A program made the position numbers and the translations under genes. Shown in pieces: positions 1-7,784 of a stretch of 64,000 bases of DNA. The notes below the pieces were generated by a model. It was not told the DNA's origin. It searched no databases and saw only the letters and a program-made list of their open reading frames with translations. The first letter of the stretch is position 1. Each line of letters begins with the position of its first letter. The DNA comes from JANQMY01 sp965228775 (lineage in GTDB: Bacteria > Pseudomonadota > Alphaproteobacteria > JANQMY01). Location: assembly GCA_965228775.1 (NCBI GenBank), contig OZ245840.1, forward strand, positions 1,860,001 to 1,924,000. Reading direction: 5' to 3'.

Positions 1-166
1 TTTGGACCCTTCAAAGCGTCACTCTGGTTATGGAATAGATTTGGGGGAATCGACGTCTGACGCCATGAACATTCACTCAAGAATGTGTGAGACACAGTTA
101 TTCAGAATCCGGCTGTTTTCCGGGCCTTCGCGTGCTCTAATTGTGGCTGCCCATGTGTGCGCTCAC

Positions 167-200
167 AAAAAGGCCCCGGGTGATGCGATCACCCAGGGCC
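167..200 (-). terminator. Rho-independent terminator of the cyclase-family gene
   Basis: Read on the minus strand, a 13-bp stem (one G-T pair) with a short loop is followed directly by five T. It lies 30 bp past the stop codon of the minus-strand hydrolase gene at 231-1172, so it very probably ends that transcript. Confidence 0.8.
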
Positions 201-230
201 AAATTTCTTGTTTCGCTTTATATAAAGCAG

Positions 231-1172
231 TTAGCGAATGGCAATCGGGTTGATGACCATCTGCACCGCGCCTTCAAACCGTGGCACGCCCAGCACAAAC
301 ATAAATTCATAAGCTTCGTCGGCTGCAAGTTCGGCCGTCTGAATATTCTCCAGAATATGCACGCCGCGTTTGGCCAGCAGCGTTGTGTGGACGATGAAAA
401 TACTGTCTTCGGCTTCGCTCGGCAGCGCTTCGAGCGCCCATGTGTCCGCCCCTATGGCGACCACGCCTTGGTCCGCAAGATAGGTCGCGCCATCAAGACC
501 GATGCCCGGCTCGCCTTGGATAAACCGTTCCGGATCGCTTTCCGCCAGCGACTGCCACCCGGTGTGGAACAGCACCACATCGCCTTTTTCAATGGTCACG
601 CCTTGTGCTTTCGCCTGCGCTTTGATGGCGGCACTGTTGAAGACGGTACCCTCGGTTAGGATCGGCGCGCCGTAATATTTCGTCATGTCGATCAGGACAC
701 CGCGTGTGGCAATCGGCGGAATGTCATGCGTTCCATATTTCTTCAGCCCATTCGGTGTGAACAAGTCCGAGACATGGACACCATTGTAATATTTGTGGTC
801 GATGCCCGCATGACCGAAGCCGTCGATCTGCGTACCGATACCCAGCCAGGTCATCATCAAATCATCATTGAAGACGCCCTTGTGCGAGCCCATGGTACCG
901 CCACCCGATCCATCACCATGGGGATAGAGCACCATCTGAAAGTTCCGTGTACCGAAGGCAGGCGTGTTCGGGCCGGTAACGCCGCCCAGCTGATAGGTCT
1001 TGCCTTGTTGGATAAGGCCAGCGGCTTGAGTGACTTTTTCCGGGGTGATGTTGTTGACGGCGCCGATCGTATCGTCTGCGCCATATTCGGACGGATACCA
1101 ATCGTCCTCTGCGTTTGCGCCGGAAACAATGAGCCCCGACAAAACCAATCCGCGCAAAAGTGCCTTAAGCAT
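231..1172 (-). CDS. Secreted cyclase-family (kynurenine formamidase-like) hydrolase
   Basis: A 313-residue protein of the cyclase family (PF04199), a metal-dependent hydrolase fold that includes kynurenine formamidase and isatin hydrolase. Residues 1-21 form a signal peptide ending ANA, so it should act in the periplasm. The family metal-binding segment is GTQIDGFGHAG at 113-123, with Gln where many members have His in the HxGTHxD pattern. A clear GGGAGG ribosome site lies 5 bp before the ATG. It is monocistronic, divergent from etfBA and has its own terminator. The true substrate (an amide or lactone such as a formyl-kynurenine or isatin type) cannot be told from sequence. Confidence 0.85.
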   Translation of the reverse strand: MLKALLRGLVLSGLIVSGANAEDDWYPSEYGADDTIGAVNNITPEKVTQAAGLIQQGKTYQLGGVTGPNTPAFGTRNFQMVLYPHGDGSGGGTMGSHKGVFNDDLMMTWLGIGTQIDGFGHAGIDHKYYNGVHVSDLFTPNGLKKYGTHDIPPIATRGVLIDMTKYYGAPILTEGTVFNSAAIKAQAKAQGVTIEKGDVVLFHTGWQSLAESDPERFIQGEPGIGLDGATYLADQGVVAIGADTWALEALPSEAEDSIFIVHTTLLAKRGVHILENIQTAELAADEAYEFMFVLGVPRFEGAVQMVINPIAIR

Positions 1173-1556
1173 CCGCTACCTCCCTGTGGCGCCATTATGA
1201 ACGCCCCTTATTCCGGTAAAGGCCAACTGGCGCAAGGCTCTATTCCTTGCCAGCGGCGGACACCTTATCGATGCGTCGAGATGCCGCAAGACTGGAGCGG
1301 TTCCAGGGATGCCTTAGGGGCGCCGCACCGATATTTGCGGACGCCAAACCCATTTCGCATGTGCAAATCCACCGTCTGGCCAATTCCCGCCCGGATTCGT
1401 TGACACGCCTCATTCCGGTCATTACTTTGCCGCAGCGCACAACAGGTGTTTCATCACACTATAGATGCCCGTTTTCCGTGACTTGACGATCGGTTGGGCG
1501 TGTGTTGGGACAGTCCGCATTAAAAAACAGACAGCAACTGTGTTGGAGAACAGCCA
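1173..1556. other. Intergenic region between the hydrolase gene and etfB
   Basis: These 384 bp hold no convincing gene; short ORFs on both strands here have no recognisable content. The region must contain the divergent promoters of the hydrolase and of etfBA. Confidence 0.6.
1400..1428 (+). promoter_or_regulatory. Possible sigma-70-type promoter for etfBA
   Basis: TTGACA at 1400-1405, a 17-bp spacer and TACTTT at 1423-1428, about 130 bp before the etfB start. The -35 match is perfect and the -10 is weak, so this is a candidate only. Confidence 0.3.
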
Positions 1557-2306
1557 ATGAAGGTTCTCGTGCCCGTAAAACGGGTCGTTGATTACAACGT
1601 GAAGATCCGCGTCAAACCCGATCAGACAGGCGTCGATCTGGCAAACGTCAAAATGTCGATGAACCCTTTCGACGAAATTTCAGTAGAAGAAGCCGTCCGC
1701 CTGAAGGAAGCCGGAACCGCCACAGAGGTGGTCGCTATTTCGGTTGGACCGCAGCAAGCGCAAGAAACGATCCGCACGGCTTTGGCCATGGGCGCCGACC
1801 GGGGCATTCTTGTAAAGACCGACGAAACGGTAGAGCCGTTGGCGGTCGCAAAAATTCTGAAAGCAATCTGTGAAGCCGAAAGCCCGGATCTTGTCATCCT
1901 GGGCAAACAGGCCATTGACGATGATTGCAATCAGACCGGCCAGATGCTGGCGGCATTGCTTGGCTGGCCGCAGGGCACCTTTGCCTCCGAACTCAAATTC
2001 GAAGACGGCAAGCTTCAAGTCACTCGTGAGATCGACGGCGGTCTGCAGACCCTCAAGATCAACATGCCGGCGATTATCACCGTTGACCTGCGCCTCAACG
2101 AGCCGCGCTATGCGTCTTTGCCCAATATCATGAAGGCGAAGAAGAAGCCGATCGACGAGAAAACACCGGAAGAATACAGCGTCGACATCAATCCGCGCTT
2201 GGAAGTTCTTAAAGTCACCGATCCGCCTCAGCGGGAGGCCGGCGTCAAAGTCGAAACGGTTGCGGAACTGGTAGAAAAACTAAAAACCGAAGCAGGTGTT
2301 ATCTAA
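1557..2306 (+). CDS. etfB: Electron transfer flavoprotein beta subunit
   Basis: The small subunit (249 residues, normal length) of the ETF heterodimer, which collects electrons from acyl-CoA and related dehydrogenases in the cytoplasm and passes them to ETF-ubiquinone oxidoreductase. The signature VDLRLNEPRYASLPNIMKAK is intact. The GGAG upstream of the ATG fits the start. Its stop overlaps the etfA start by one base (TAATG), so the two are translationally coupled. The next gene is a hydroxyacyl-CoA dehydrogenase, supporting a role in beta-oxidation. Confidence 0.97.
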   Translation: MKVLVPVKRVVDYNVKIRVKPDQTGVDLANVKMSMNPFDEISVEEAVRLKEAGTATEVVAISVGPQQAQETIRTALAMGADRGILVKTDETVEPLAVAKILKAICEAESPDLVILGKQAIDDDCNQTGQMLAALLGWPQGTFASELKFEDGKLQVTREIDGGLQTLKINMPAIITVDLRLNEPRYASLPNIMKAKKKPIDEKTPEEYSVDINPRLEVLKVTDPPQREAGVKVETVAELVEKLKTEAGVI

Positions 2307-3247
2307 TGTCGACCTTGGTTATTGCAGAACATGATAATTCCGCATTGAGAGATGCGACCCACAAGACGGTTACCGCCGCGGCTGCTCTTGGCGCTCCGGT
2401 GACAGTTCTTGTGGCCGGTTCAGGCTGTGCCGCAGTTGGGGAAGAGGCATCGAAGCTTGCTGGTGTTGAGAAAGTGCTGGTTGCGGATGATCCCGCCTTG
2501 GAGAAGCAGCTGGCTGAGCCCATGGCTGCGCTGGCTGTCTCCCTCTCCGGCGACTATTCCGCCGTCGTTGCTCCGGCAACCACCAACGGCAAAAACTACA
2601 TGCCGCGTATTGCAGCGCTGTTGGATACGGCCCAGATCTCCGAGATTGTAGCCGTGGAAAGCCCGGATACGTTCATCCGGCCGATTTACGCTGGTAATGC
2701 GATGCAGACGGTTAAGTCCAACGATGCCAAAAAGGTCATCACGGTACGGACAACGGCCTTCAAAGCCGCGGAAGAAGGCGGTTCTGCCGCCGTTGAATCG
2801 GTTTCGCTTACCGACAATCCAGGGATTTCGGAATATGTGGGCGAAGAATTGTCCAAATCCGACCGGCCTGAGCTGACCTCAGCCAAGATCATCGTTTCCG
2901 GTGGCCGCGGCATGCAGAGCGGCGAGAACTTTGCTATGCTGGAAAAGGTCGCCGACAAGTTGAATGCCGCGGTTGGGGCTTCGCGCGCCGCCGTCGACGC
3001 CGGGTTCGTGCCGAACGATTATCAGGTCGGTCAGACCGGTAAGGTAGTTGCGCCGGAACTCTATATCGCTGTCGGAATCTCCGGTGCCATCCAGCACTTG
3101 GCGGGCATGAAAGATTCAAAAGTGATCGTGGCCATCAATAAGGACGAAGAAGCGCCAATTTTCCAAGTTGCCGACTACGGCTTGGTGGCGGATCTCTTCA
3201 AGGCCGTGCCGGAATTGGAAGAAGAACTTGCCAAGGCAGGCCTGTAA
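2306..3247 (+). CDS. etfA: Electron transfer flavoprotein alpha subunit, FAD-binding
   Basis: The large ETF subunit, 313 residues. The C-terminal FAD domain is complete: the GRGMQSGENF segment, then GASRAAVDAGFVPNDYQVGQ, then ELYIAVGISGAIQHLAGM, which are the standard FAD-contact blocks. It overlaps etfB by one base and will be made with it in a fixed ratio. Together they form the electron carrier between flavin dehydrogenases and the respiratory chain. Confidence 0.97.
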   Translation: MSTLVIAEHDNSALRDATHKTVTAAAALGAPVTVLVAGSGCAAVGEEASKLAGVEKVLVADDPALEKQLAEPMAALAVSLSGDYSAVVAPATTNGKNYMPRIAALLDTAQISEIVAVESPDTFIRPIYAGNAMQTVKSNDAKKVITVRTTAFKAAEEGGSAAVESVSLTDNPGISEYVGEELSKSDRPELTSAKIIVSGGRGMQSGENFAMLEKVADKLNAAVGASRAAVDAGFVPNDYQVGQTGKVVAPELYIAVGISGAIQHLAGMKDSKVIVAINKDEEAPIFQVADYGLVADLFKAVPELEEELAKAGL

Positions 3248-3314
3248 GGGCGTCCGAAGCAAATATAAAAGGAAACATCGGCAAGCTTAGTCAGCTTGCT
3301 GATGGGCGGGACAC

Positions 3315-4190
3315 ATGGAAATAAAACGCATTGGAATCGTCGGTGCCGGTCAAATGGGAAACGGTATCGCGCATGTCTGCGCCCTATCCGGATATGAGGT
3401 CGTTCTCAACGACATCAAAGAAGACCAGATAAAAAGTGCCCTCGGCACCATTCACCACAATCTGTCGAGGCAGGTGGTCAAGGGCGCGATTACCGATGCG
3501 GATCGCGAAGACACGCTTCGGCGCATTCACTCTTCCACGTCGCTCGATGATTTGTCTGATGTGGATCTGGCCATCGAAGCGGCAACGGAAGACGAGCAGG
3601 TAAAGCGGGCGATCTTCAACGATCTGTGCCCTCTCCTACGGTCGGACACGATCCTAGCCACCAATACTTCATCCATTTCCATCACGCGCCTTGCGTCGTC
3701 AAGCGACCGTCCGGAACGGTTCATGGGCCTGCACTTCATGAACCCCGTGCCGGTCATGCAGCTTGTAGAACTTATTCGGGGCATCGCAACGGATGACGAC
3801 ACGTTCAAGTCCTTGCAGAGTGTCGTCCAGCATATGGGTAAGACCGCCGCCTACTCGGAAGACTTCCCGGCCTTCATCGTCAACCGTATTCTGTTGCCGA
3901 TGATCAACGAGGCGGTTTACACGCTGTATGAAGGCGTCGGCACGGTCGAAGCAATTGACACTGCGATGAAGCTTGGGGCCAACCACCCGATGGGCCCGCT
4001 GCAACTGGGCGACTTCATCGGCCTGGATACCTGCCTTTCGATCATGCATGTGCTGTATGAAGGGCTGGCGGATTCGAAATACCGACCCTGCCCATTGCTG
4101 GTGAAGTATGTAGAAGCCGGGTGGCTTGGCCGAAAAACCCAGCGCGGTTTTTACGACTATCGCGGCGACGTACCTGTCCCCACGCGATAA
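3315..4190 (+). CDS. 3-hydroxybutyryl-CoA / 3-hydroxyacyl-CoA dehydrogenase
   Basis: NAD-dependent oxidation of 3-hydroxyacyl-CoA to 3-ketoacyl-CoA. The 291-residue monofunctional form has the NAD-binding Rossmann turn GAGQMG at 10-15, the catalytic His near 139 in LHFMNPVPVMQLVE, and the C-terminal helical domain. It follows etfA by 67 bp on the same strand, so the three genes may be one transcript: hydroxyacyl-CoA oxidation together with the carrier for the preceding acyl-CoA step. Could equally be called hbd or paaH; size and context do not decide between butanoate and phenylacetate roles. Confidence 0.93.
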   Translation: MEIKRIGIVGAGQMGNGIAHVCALSGYEVVLNDIKEDQIKSALGTIHHNLSRQVVKGAITDADREDTLRRIHSSTSLDDLSDVDLAIEAATEDEQVKRAIFNDLCPLLRSDTILATNTSSISITRLASSSDRPERFMGLHFMNPVPVMQLVELIRGIATDDDTFKSLQSVVQHMGKTAAYSEDFPAFIVNRILLPMINEAVYTLYEGVGTVEAIDTAMKLGANHPMGPLQLGDFIGLDTCLSIMHVLYEGLADSKYRPCPLLVKYVEAGWLGRKTQRGFYDYRGDVPVPTR

Positions 4191-4222
4191 ACCGCAGCCC
4201 AACAGTTCATCCGCAAGCGGAT

Positions 4223-4822
4223 TTAGTTTGCCGTTTCAATAAAGTGCTCGATAAGCGTTTCAGCGTCGTCGGCATCCCAGGCAGCATCCCCTTCGAGATA
4301 CCCAACCAACCGGCCGTTTGCATCGATCAGATAGGACGTCGGCAGACCAGCCGCCCCGAAATCTTCGTGCAATTTGAGAGTCTGGTCATTGTAGAAAGCA
4401 AGATTGTTGATACCGTTTGTCTTTAACCAATCGCGCGCCTTCTGGGCATTCTTGTCGAGGCTAATGGCCACCACTTCAAACTGGTCGCCCCCAAGCTTTG
4501 CCTGCAGCCGGTCAAGCGCCGGCATCTCGACGAGACACGGCGGACACCATGTGGCCCACAGATTGACGAGAATGAACTTGCCCGAGAAATCAGCCACCCG
4601 GACCGGGGCGCCGGCATCATTGCTGAAGGGTGCACTTGGAAATTCCGGACGTTCGCTGACGATCACGAAACGGGCCATGTCGCCATGGGCCTCGAAGCTT
4701 CCGCCGGTATCGGAAACGGCCCTTGGCGGATTGCTCAACATGGCGGAAAACAGAACATACAGCAGCGCCAAAACGCCGATGGCGACGAAACCGGTCAAAA
4801 TATGCTTTAAGGGCGATGTCAT
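4223..4822 (-). CDS. TlpA-like membrane-anchored thioredoxin
   Basis: A 199-residue thiol-disulfide protein. One N-terminal membrane anchor (about residues 9-29) puts the thioredoxin fold in the periplasm. The active site WCPPC is at 92-96 and the cis-Pro loop GLPTSYL follows near 158. This is the TlpA/ResA group, which usually reduces apo-cytochrome c or copper-site cysteines. It is divergent from argH with only 36 bp between the starts, a pairing found in many alphaproteobacteria. Confidence 0.9.
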   Translation of the reverse strand: MTSPLKHILTGFVAIGVLALLYVLFSAMLSNPPRAVSDTGGSFEAHGDMARFVIVSERPEFPSAPFSNDAGAPVRVADFSGKFILVNLWATWCPPCLVEMPALDRLQAKLGGDQFEVVAISLDKNAQKARDWLKTNGINNLAFYNDQTLKLHEDFGAAGLPTSYLIDANGRLVGYLEGDAAWDADDAETLIEHFIETAN

Positions 4823-4858
4823 TTCAAAAGTCGGCCAAGGTCAAATTGGGGTCGTTAC

Positions 4859-6241
4859 ATGAGTAAAAATCAAATGTGGGGCGGACGGTTCGGCGCAAGC
4901 CCCAGCGAGATAATGCAGGAAATCAACGCGTCAATCGATACCGACCGGCGATTTGCCGCGCAGGATATCGAAGGATCGCTGGCTCATGCCACCATGTTGG
5001 GCGAAACCGGCATTATCTCAAGGGAAGATGCGGGCCAGATCCTCGACGGACTGAACACAATTGCGTCAGAAATCGAGGATGGCAGTTTTCCTTACCGGGT
5101 TGAATTCGAAGACATTCACCTGAATGTGGAAGCGCGGTTGCGCGAACTGATTGGCCCCACAGCCGGGCGCCTTCACACCGGCCGGTCACGCAACGACCAG
5201 GTGGCGACGGATTTCCGCCTATGGGTTCGCGATTCCATCGATCGCATCGTGAAAGGGATACTTGCTCTTCAGACCGCATTGGTCGGCCAGGCGGCCAACC
5301 ACGCCGATACGATCATGCCGGGCTTTACCCATCTACAAACGGCGCAGCCGGTCACCTTCGGCCATCATTGTCTGGCTTATGTGGAAATGCTGGATCGGGA
5401 CGCGGGCCGCTTCGCCGATGCCAAACAGCGGCTAAACGAGAGCCCGCTTGGCGCCGCCGCCCTTGCAGGAACTTCATTTCCCATCGACCGCGCGCAAACC
5501 GCAAAGGCGCTTGGTTTCGACCAGCCCATGCGGAACTCATTGGATGCGGTGTCAGACCGAGATTTTGCGCTGGAAACTGCCGCCGCAGCGGCCATCTGCG
5601 CCACCCATCTGTCGCGGCTTGCGGAAGAAATCGTCATCTGGTGTTCGGCACAGTTTGCCTTCGCGCAACTACCGGATGACCTCACCACCGGCTCGTCCAT
5701 CATGCCGCAAAAACGCAATCCGGATGCAGCCGAATTAATCCGTGCCAAGACAGGGCGCATCAACGGCGCGGCCATTGCCCTGCTGACCATGATGAAGGGG
5801 CTGCCTCTGGCTTATTCCAAAGACATGCAGGAAGACAAAGAGCCGCTTTTCGATGCGGTGGATTCTCTGGAACTCAGCTTGACCGCCATGACCGCCATGA
5901 TGTCGGCAATCACGGTCAACAAGTCGGCAATGCGGGAAGCAGCAACACAGGGGTTCTCCACGGCGACGGACTTGGCCGATTGGCTGGTGCGCGTGCTCAA
6001 GCTTCCCTTTCGCGATGCCCACCATGCCACAGGCGCTTTGGTCGCGCTGGCCGAGAAGAAGGGTGTGGACTTAGATGCCCTAAGCCTTGAAGAAATGCAG
6101 TCGGTTGAAAGCCACATAACTCAGGACGTATTTACCGTGTTGTCTGTCGAAAACTCGGTCAAAAGCCGCGTCAGCGATGGCGGCACGGCACCGGAAAGGG
6201 TTCGCGAGAAGGTTGCTTTCTGGCAGAATAGGCTCAAATAA
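4859..6241 (+). CDS. argH: Argininosuccinate lyase
   Basis: Last step of arginine synthesis: argininosuccinate to arginine and fumarate. The 460-residue length is normal, the fumarase-superfamily signature GSSIMPQKRNP lies at about 278-288, and the N-terminal WGGRF start is typical. It opens the run argH - lipoprotein - lysA - TIGR02302 protein, all on the plus strand with short gaps. Confidence 0.97.
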   Translation: MSKNQMWGGRFGASPSEIMQEINASIDTDRRFAAQDIEGSLAHATMLGETGIISREDAGQILDGLNTIASEIEDGSFPYRVEFEDIHLNVEARLRELIGPTAGRLHTGRSRNDQVATDFRLWVRDSIDRIVKGILALQTALVGQAANHADTIMPGFTHLQTAQPVTFGHHCLAYVEMLDRDAGRFADAKQRLNESPLGAAALAGTSFPIDRAQTAKALGFDQPMRNSLDAVSDRDFALETAAAAAICATHLSRLAEEIVIWCSAQFAFAQLPDDLTTGSSIMPQKRNPDAAELIRAKTGRINGAAIALLTMMKGLPLAYSKDMQEDKEPLFDAVDSLELSLTAMTAMMSAITVNKSAMREAATQGFSTATDLADWLVRVLKLPFRDAHHATGALVALAEKKGVDLDALSLEEMQSVESHITQDVFTVLSVENSVKSRVSDGGTAPERVREKVAFWQNRLK

Positions 6242-6263
6242 GATCATGATGGTGAGATCAAAC

Positions 6264-6416
6264 ATGAAACCCAAGAGAAAGACAGCGGTCGTAGCCACCG
6301 CGCTGGCAGCAGCTCTCATTTTATCAGCCTGCGGAAAGAAAGCGCCCCTGGATGATCCCCCTCCGCGGGAAGAGAAGAAGCAGTCTGCCTATGTGACCGA
6401 TTTGTCGACGGCGTAA
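6264..6416 (+). CDS. LptM-type small lipoprotein
   Basis: About 50 residues. The third in-frame ATG (6264) is preferred over 6246 because GGTGAG lies 7 bp before it and it gives a clean signal: KPKRK then a hydrophobic stretch then the lipobox LSAC followed by GKKAPLD. That N-terminus matches the LptM (YifL) family, which in enterobacteria assists oxidative folding of the LPS transporter LptD. It sits between argH and lysA, the usual place for this small gene in alphaproteobacteria. The rest is a short charged tail. Confidence 0.8.
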   Translation: MKPKRKTAVVATALAAALILSACGKKAPLDDPPPREEKKQSAYVTDLSTA

Positions 6417-6434
6417 CCCGGCACCGGAACACCC

Positions 6435-7724
6435 ATGCACCACTTTGATTACATTCGCGGCACGCTGTATGCCGAAGGTGTGGCCATCCGCGACATCGCG
6501 GAAACCGTTGGCACGCCATTCTATTGCTATTCGTCGGCGACACTGGAACGGCATTACAATGTGTTCAAGGGACCATTCCCGGAAGACACGCTGATTTGCT
6601 ATTCCGTCAAAGCGAATTCGAATACATCAGTTATCGCCACCTTGGCCCAGCTAGGCGCCGGAGCGGACATCGTATCCGTCGGCGAACTTCGGCGAGCGCT
6701 TGCCGCCGGTATCCCAGCGGAACGGATTGTGTTTTCCGGTGTCGGAAAACAACCCGCCGAATTGGCGGAAGCTCTGGATGCGGGCATCCATCAATTCAAT
6801 GTGGAATCGGAAGCCGAACTGCACGCCCTTTCGGATATTGCCGAACAAAAGGGCCTAAAGGCGCCAGTCGCTCTGCGCGTCAATCCAGACGTAGACGCAA
6901 AGACGCACGCGAAAATCTCTACGGGACGCAGTGAGAACAAGTTCGGCATTCCTTGGGCCCAAGCAGAATCCGTGTACGAATTAGCGGGCAACCTGCCGGG
7001 CATCAATGTGGTGGGTATTGACGTTCACATCGGCAGCCAGATCACGGAGCTGAAGCCCTTCGAGTCCGCTTTCAAAAAGGTTGCGGAAATGGTGACGCGC
7101 TTGCGCGGGCTTGGCCATGACATTTCGCGCATCGATCTCGGTGGCGGATTGGGCATTCCCTACAAATCAGGCAACACGCCGCCACCGCATCCGGATGAAT
7201 ATGCGGCATTGATCAATCGTATTGTGGGTGACCTCAAAACCCAGATCATCTTCGAACCTGGCCGCCTCATCGCGGGCAATGCAGGCATATTGGTCAGCAA
7301 GGTGGTTTACACCAAAGACACAGGGACGCGATCCTTCCTCATTCTCGACGCGGCCATGAACGATTTGATCCGCCCTGCCCTTTACGACGCCCATCACGAC
7401 ATTATTCCGGTCCAGCAAGGCGCGCTCGATGCCCCCCGCGCCACCTACGATGTGGTCGGCCCGGTCTGCGAGACAGCGGACACATTTGCCAAAGCACGGG
7501 AGATGCAGGCGCTAAAATCGGGGGATATGGTCGCTTTTCTGTCTGCAGGGGCCTATGGCGCCGTGCAGGCGGGCACATACAATACCCGGCCCCTGATTCC
7601 AGAGGTTTTGGTACGGGGGGACCGTTACTCCGTGGTGCGTCCGCGCCCAAGTCTTGACGCATTGTTAGCCCTTGATGTGGTAGCGCCATGGCTTGAAGAT
7701 AGTGCCAAACAGACGCATCCTTGA
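6435..7724 (+). CDS. lysA: Diaminopimelate decarboxylase
   Basis: PLP enzyme making lysine from meso-diaminopimelate (429 residues). The Schiff-base lysine is K59 in CYSVKANSN, the phosphate-binding loop is the IDLGGGLGIPY segment, and the C-terminal VGPVCETADTF supplies the active-site cysteine shared across the dimer. It begins 18 bp after the lipoprotein gene. Confidence 0.97.
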   Translation: MHHFDYIRGTLYAEGVAIRDIAETVGTPFYCYSSATLERHYNVFKGPFPEDTLICYSVKANSNTSVIATLAQLGAGADIVSVGELRRALAAGIPAERIVFSGVGKQPAELAEALDAGIHQFNVESEAELHALSDIAEQKGLKAPVALRVNPDVDAKTHAKISTGRSENKFGIPWAQAESVYELAGNLPGINVVGIDVHIGSQITELKPFESAFKKVAEMVTRLRGLGHDISRIDLGGGLGIPYKSGNTPPPHPDEYAALINRIVGDLKTQIIFEPGRLIAGNAGILVSKVVYTKDTGTRSFLILDAAMNDLIRPALYDAHHDIIPVQQGALDAPRATYDVVGPVCETADTFAKAREMQALKSGDMVAFLSAGAYGAVQAGTYNTRPLIPEVLVRGDRYSVVRPRPSLDALLALDVVAPWLEDSAKQTHP

Positions 7725-7784
7725 GCTTCGCCATGGCCCGGCCAAGCCGGACTGAGACCCTCGGACCAGGCGGAAAGGATTTTG

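Noticed and set aside
2..253. 83-codon plus-strand frame at the window start
   Set aside because: Runs through the terminator of the minus-strand gene and has no recognisable content.
726..1403. 225-codon plus-strand frame over the cyclase-family gene
   Set aside because: Antisense to a gene with signal peptide, ribosome site and terminator.
4209..4222. ATCCGCAAGCGGAT stem between convergent genes, similar to the 60854 palindrome
   Set aside because: Short, T-poor and a common stable sequence; not enough to call a terminator or a shared operator.
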